Of a DNA stretch of 64,000 nucleotides, positions 60,312 to 64,000 are shown one piece after another; position 1 is the first letter of the stretch, and the number at the start of each line of letters is the position of its first letter. Below the pieces are notes generated by a model. The model saw only the letters and a list, made by a program, of their open reading frames with translations, was not told the DNA's origin and searched no databases. Made by a program: the position numbers and the translations under genes. Source of the DNA: Letharia columbiana (lineage: Eukaryota; Ascomycota; Lecanoromycetes; Lecanorales; Parmeliaceae); contig NW_023501100.1 in assembly GCF_014066305.1 (NCBI RefSeq), positions 105,001 to 169,000 on the forward strand. Direction: 5' to 3'.

Positions 60312-60833
60312 TCAACGCGTGCCCGACTTTGATGATTCTGCTGCTGATGACCCAACGCTCTTTGCTTTAGTAGCCAAGGTATCCTCAACCCATACAACCG
60401 GTTTCTGACCCCGAGCATCGATTAGTACGGTACCTTTGGCTGGGCCGCGGTCTTGTTTGGCTTCGAGGACTTGGTATCGGACGGGAGTGGTAGGCAATTT
60501 CCACGCATTGAGCTGAGCGCCGATGATCTTGACTTGGTCCTCTAGTGCAACCTTCCCTTGGTACACTGCGTAAACCAAGACACCATCTGATCCTTGATTG
60601 GTGAAGTCGCTTTGATGTTCCACAAGCAAGTCTCTCACTTCCTTCATCTTGGCTTTTACGTGGTCGTCTCCGGTGGCTTGGCTCTTGTTCCTGTCCGACG
60701 GGCGTGGAGCAATGTGAGCAAGGATTGCAGCCTTGCTCGAGACGATAGCGACAGCGGTACAGCTGTTCAGGTCACTAGTGCCAAGGCAGCTTTTACCATT
60801 CGCTGTGAAGCGAAGGAAGCCAACTTGATCCAT
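60312..60833 (-). CDS. CheD-like small protein, uncharacterised fungal family
   Basis: Frame of 173 codons from the in-frame ATG at 60833; the open frame reaches 60875 upstream without an ATG, so an upstream exon is possible. Core: FLRFTANGKSCLG, then LNSCTAVAIVSSKAAILAHI, which places a Cys and a His as in the CheD deamidase fold (GxGSC...H). Next come VKAKMKEVRDLL, DGVLVYAVYQGKVALEDQVK and RGPAKGTVLIDARGQKPVVWVED, then a Lys/Ser-rich end. I recall similar small proteins in many fungi; no function is known to me, and chemotaxis is not implied. No signal or membrane segment. Confidence 0.7.
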   Translation of the reverse strand: MDQVGFLRFTANGKSCLGTSDLNSCTAVAIVSSKAAILAHIAPRPSDRNKSQATGDDHVKAKMKEVRDLLVEHQSDFTNQGSDGVLVYAVYQGKVALEDQVKIIGAQLNAWKLPTTPVRYQVLEAKQDRGPAKGTVLIDARGQKPVVWVEDTLATKAKSVGSSAAESSKSGTR

Positions 60834-60935
60834 CCCAACCACCTGGAGTTTCTCATCATCCTTGGCTTCTCGCAACAGTGGGACTGTGGGTTAGTGGGTC
60901 CATTATGAGGCCATAGCGTTGGTGGCTGTTTGATC
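60834..60935. promoter_or_regulatory. Upstream region of the CheD-like gene, next to a transposon edge
   Basis: Only about 100 bp separate the gene start from the repeat GTTGGTACCC at 60945-60985, where the retroelement seems to begin. The promoter of this gene is therefore short or lies inside the element. Confidence 0.35.
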
Positions 60936-61168
60936 AGCCGTTCGTGTTGGTACCCTTGTTGGTACCCCTGTTGATACCCCGGTAAGGGGTTGGGGATAGG
61001 TATCTAGTACGAGCTATATAGCCACCTGTTTTACACCTATTAACGGCTCTTTATTCGATTTCGTCTCTATTAGAGCTATATTATTTTTCTTCTTCTTTTC
61101 GTAGTTAAGTCTATACACATTAGCCCTTAACTACCACAAGCACACTCTATACTCTTACATACTTCATA

Positions 61169-61455
61169 ATGGCTCCCGCTGCTGCTACCAGGTCCAAAAA
61201 AGTGGCTATACGAGTCACACCCGCCTTTAAGGTCACCAAAAGACCTCCAACGCCGCCAACAAGGCCTTTAAGGCCCCCAAGGCCAAAAAAGGCCACCAAG
61301 GCCAAAATACCTCCCCTTTGAGACGAGATCGTCGTACCCGGAACGCTATCGAGGATCATTACTCCGGACGAGATCGACGAAACGCCCCCGCCTATTAGGG
61401 GGCCCAAGGTAGACCTTGCGAAATTAATAGCCCAGCTATCCAAGGTCTAAGAGGA
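61169..61455 (+). pseudogene. First ORF of the DIRS-like element, two stops, cut by MITE
   Basis: ATG 61169 (MAPAAATRSKKVAIRVTPAF) with a Pro/Lys/Thr-rich basic start, a TGA after about 50 codons, then open text (DEIVVPGTLSRIITPDEIDE) and a TAA before the MITE. Both stops fit C-to-T changes at CGA or CAA codons. Sequence after the MITE (from 62082) seems to continue with a Ser/Asp/Arg-rich stretch. No domain recognised. Confidence 0.5.
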
Positions 61456-62081
61456 CATCTGCAAATCTGAAAAGTTCCTTTCCGCACGATTTCCGCCGGG
61501 TCCGCATCATAAGCACGATTTAGCCTATTCAGCAGACTTTGCCTATATCTAACCCTTTCCGCCGGTTCAACAACTATCCTAACTCTTTCCGCCAGTTCTA
61601 TCAGTTTAATAACTTTAAAAAAATTTAGTAACTTTAAAAATTTTACGTAATACACTCTAATATACTCTAAGTACTATTCTATATATATATAGCATCAATA
61701 TATATTATTATTAATATACGTATTATTATACGCTATATTAGAGTATTATTTATATAATTAATTTTATTAAATTATCTAATTCCGTAGCTAAATTTAAGTT
61801 AGCGTTAATATTTATTATCGTAAAATCTTACTATTATAATATCGATTATTAGAACTTTTCTTTTTTATATATATTGTTATTAAACTAATAGAACTAATAG
61901 AAAAGATTAAAATAGTTACTAAACCGGCGAAATTTAGATAGATTCTAATTAGATTTACTAAACCGATAGAATTTAGACGAATTCTAATCAGATTTGCTAA
62001 TTCGGCGGATTTTGTAATTTCCGCAACGAATGCGCGATCAGCAATTTCAAATTTTGCAGGAACTTTTCAGATTTGCAGATG
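61456..62081. mobile_element. MITE, 626 bp, perfect 24-bp TIRs
   Basis: 61456-61479 (starting CATCTGCAAATCTGAAAAG) and 62058-62081 are exact reverse complements. It has no transposase. The interior contains two tandem-like halves with TTTCCGCCGG on the left and their approximate inverse on the right, plus an AT-rich centre. A 2-bp GA flanks both ends, but I cannot call the duplication firmly. It is inserted in the DIRS-like element. Confidence 0.75.
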
Positions 62082-62229
62082 GAGCGAAATCACCGCCATT
62101 ATTACGAGGGCTGAGTTCATAAGTTATATCGCTACCACCATCGCTATAGTCGCAGTTATCGTTATCGTCACTCGAACATATCGAATTCGGACTCGTCCGA
62201 CTCTAAGTCGGATTAGGAGGAAAGAAGAG

Positions 62230-64000
62230 GAATTTTATTTTATTACTTAAAAGATAAAAAGCCCTTTCTTAGTATTACTAAAAGATTTCGAAGTATAAAT
62301 ATTAAATACTTTAAGTAAATCTTCTTTAAGATCTTTAAGATTAAAAACTTCGCTAAGCTAGCTTATATATATACTATCTTAATTAAGAAGAATAAGAATA
62401 TTAATAATTATAACTATATAATATATTACTTTCTTATATACTCGATAGCCGTTAGTCGCTTTATTTATATAAGCGTAAAGAAAGATTTAAATAAAGCTCT
62501 TTATACGTATACTATTCGCTTACTATAACTACCTCTTATCTATAAATTTAACTCTATTCTCGCTTATTACCTCGCCTTTATTACTATATATATTTAAAGT
62601 AATTAAGATAATCTTAAGATTTAAAAAGCGAATAATTAGAGCTATAAAGACTTTCTTATATTTAAAGAGACTTATACGAGTAATAGTAAGTTAAATATCA
62701 ATACGTTTAGCCTTAATAAGCCCGTTATAGTCGGAGAATTTAGAATTTATAGAAGTTTTAATAGAGGTAGCTATTTTCGCGAGCGCTACCTCTATTTATA
62801 TATCTATTTAATTTATTAATAAAATTACTTATTAGATAAGTATTCTAAAGTCTATAACTTAGCGATAAGTATCTTTAATTAATTATTACTAGATAATTAT
62901 ATTATTAGACTAGAATAATTTCTAGAGTATTCGTAGATATTATAATCGCTATAGTATATATCTAAGAGGTTTTCGTACGCGCTATATAACTTACTAGACC
63001 CGGATTTATTTTATTAAAAATCGTTAATAGTTAATAATTAGTTTAAATAGTTAAACGATTACTCGAATCTAATATTTACTAAGATTATTTTAACTATTCT
63101 TCGAAAGGGCGCTAAGATAGATTTTCGAGGCCTTATCTTAGTTTATTATAATTAAAATTATCTATTAATACGTTAAGCACCTTAAATACTATTAGCGAAC
63201 CTTTAAAAATAGCTTTAATAGTATCGTCTAATCGAGGTTAATCCTTAAAACGAGCTCTACTACGTTTATTCGCTACTCGAATTAATATCGAAATACGATA
63301 AAGATTAAAGACGAATTTATAATCTCTTATTTCTATATAACTACTTAGTTAATAACGATATTTAGACGAAGTAAGGCGTATTAAAATATATTATATATGA
63401 TAACGTAGTAGTAATATTACTATAGAAAGGCCTAAGAGTTTAATTCGTTAAAAGAGATCTTAAAGACGCCTTTAGATATATATTCGTCGCTATATTAAAT
63501 TAATAGCTACTTAGTTTTAACTACGATAAACGCTATTAGAAAGAACGATATCTATTATTCGAACTACGTATATTATTGTTTCTATTCGATCTCTTTATAA
63601 AGATTCTTATTTGAATCTTAATCGCTATTCTTCTATAAAAAATAGTACTCTACTACTTAAACGATTTCTTTATAATTCTTTTATTAAGTAATAATATAGC
63701 TATATATATCTAATAGTTCGATTAGCTATATAGCGAATTAAACTTTCGAATTAATTATATAAAGGATATAGTAGATTTTATAGTCGAGTTTCTAGGAATC
63801 GAATTCGATAGTATTCGTATAGAGATAAGACTTCTTTCGAATAAGCTAATTAAAGCGAGAATCACGATTAAAAACCTTTTAAAAAGAATAATTATCTTAT
63901 ATTAGAAGCTCGAGTTAATAATTAACTTTCTCTCTTTCGCTATTAAAGTCGTAATTTTAAAAAGAGTATTCTTAAAACGACTTTTTAATACCCTTCGAAG
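62230..64000 (+). pseudogene. DIRS-type reverse transcriptase, dead, partial
   Basis: Plus-strand reading through stops. Around 62700-62800: KPVIVGEFRIYRSF. From 63447 in one frame: VKRDLKDAFRYIFV, two stops at a Trp-Trp position, LLSFNYDKRY, KERYLLFELRILLFLFDLFI, then YYLNDFF at 63651 (catalytic Y-L/I-DD box with one Asp as Asn). Near 63910-63985: NFLSFAIKVVILKRVFLKR. These match the fungal RT type with AKRDLKDAFRHIPV and HYLDDFL boxes that I know from DIRS/Ngaro-like elements rather than Gypsy. It runs off the window. Confidence 0.7.

Larger units (their letters stand above)
60940..64000 (+). mobile_element. DIRS-like retroelement, RIP-inactivated, cut by the window edge
   Basis: Begins near 60945-60985, where TTGGTACCC-type units repeat three times, and continues past 64000. 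It holds a first ORF (61169), a MITE insertion and an RT region. RIP damage rises to the right. No LTR was identified, and the tyrosine recombinase that would prove a DIRS element would lie outside the window. Confidence 0.65.

Overview
This window looks like nuclear DNA of a filamentous ascomycete (Pezizomycotina, most likely a dothideomycete). The genes have short GT-AG introns of about 48 to 75 nt. Islands of normal base composition with housekeeping genes alternate with long AT-rich blocks full of dead transposons. The mutation pattern in those blocks fits repeat-induced point mutation (RIP): TpA in place of CpA/TpG, and Trp and Gln codons turned into stops. I saw no tRNA or rRNA gene and no CRISPR array.

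Layout. 1-3.9 kb: Helitron Rep/helicase remnant on the minus strand, running off the left edge, with an associated ORF. 4-6.06 kb: large decayed palindrome built of RIP copies of that ORF. 6.24-12.81 kb: full-length but dead Ty3/Gypsy element with both LTRs. 12.8-24.3 kb: AT-rich mosaic of a dispersed repeat, interrupted at 14.85-16.09 kb by a younger element with a gag-like ORF. 24.36-24.83 kb: near-pure poly-A block. 25.6-34 kb: genic island with a CCCH zinc-finger gene, a small unknown gene, an F-box-like gene and a decayed paralogue of it. 34.9-37.9 kb: RIP-mutated piggyBac transposase. 38.8-40.0 kb: sideroflexin gene. 41.4-47.85 kb: two neighbouring broken genes made of a tandemly repeated domain of about 110-120 residues that I do not recognise, one split by a MITE. 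48.35-57.2 kb: conserved block with a LAMMER kinase, YSH1/CPSF73 and, divergently, TAF4. 57.7-58.04 kb: homopolymer block. 58.5-60.83 kb: an unknown ORF and a CheD-like gene. 60.94-64 kb: dead DIRS-like retroelement with a MITE inside.

The intact genes are household functions: LAMMER signalling to RNA processing, pre-mRNA 3-prime end cleavage, TFIID, and mitochondrial serine transport. They do not form a pathway. The part most worth following up is the repeated-domain family at 41.4-47.9 kb: two adjacent paralogues that appear to share an upstream CCAAT-containing block, built from 3 and 6 recognisable repeats.
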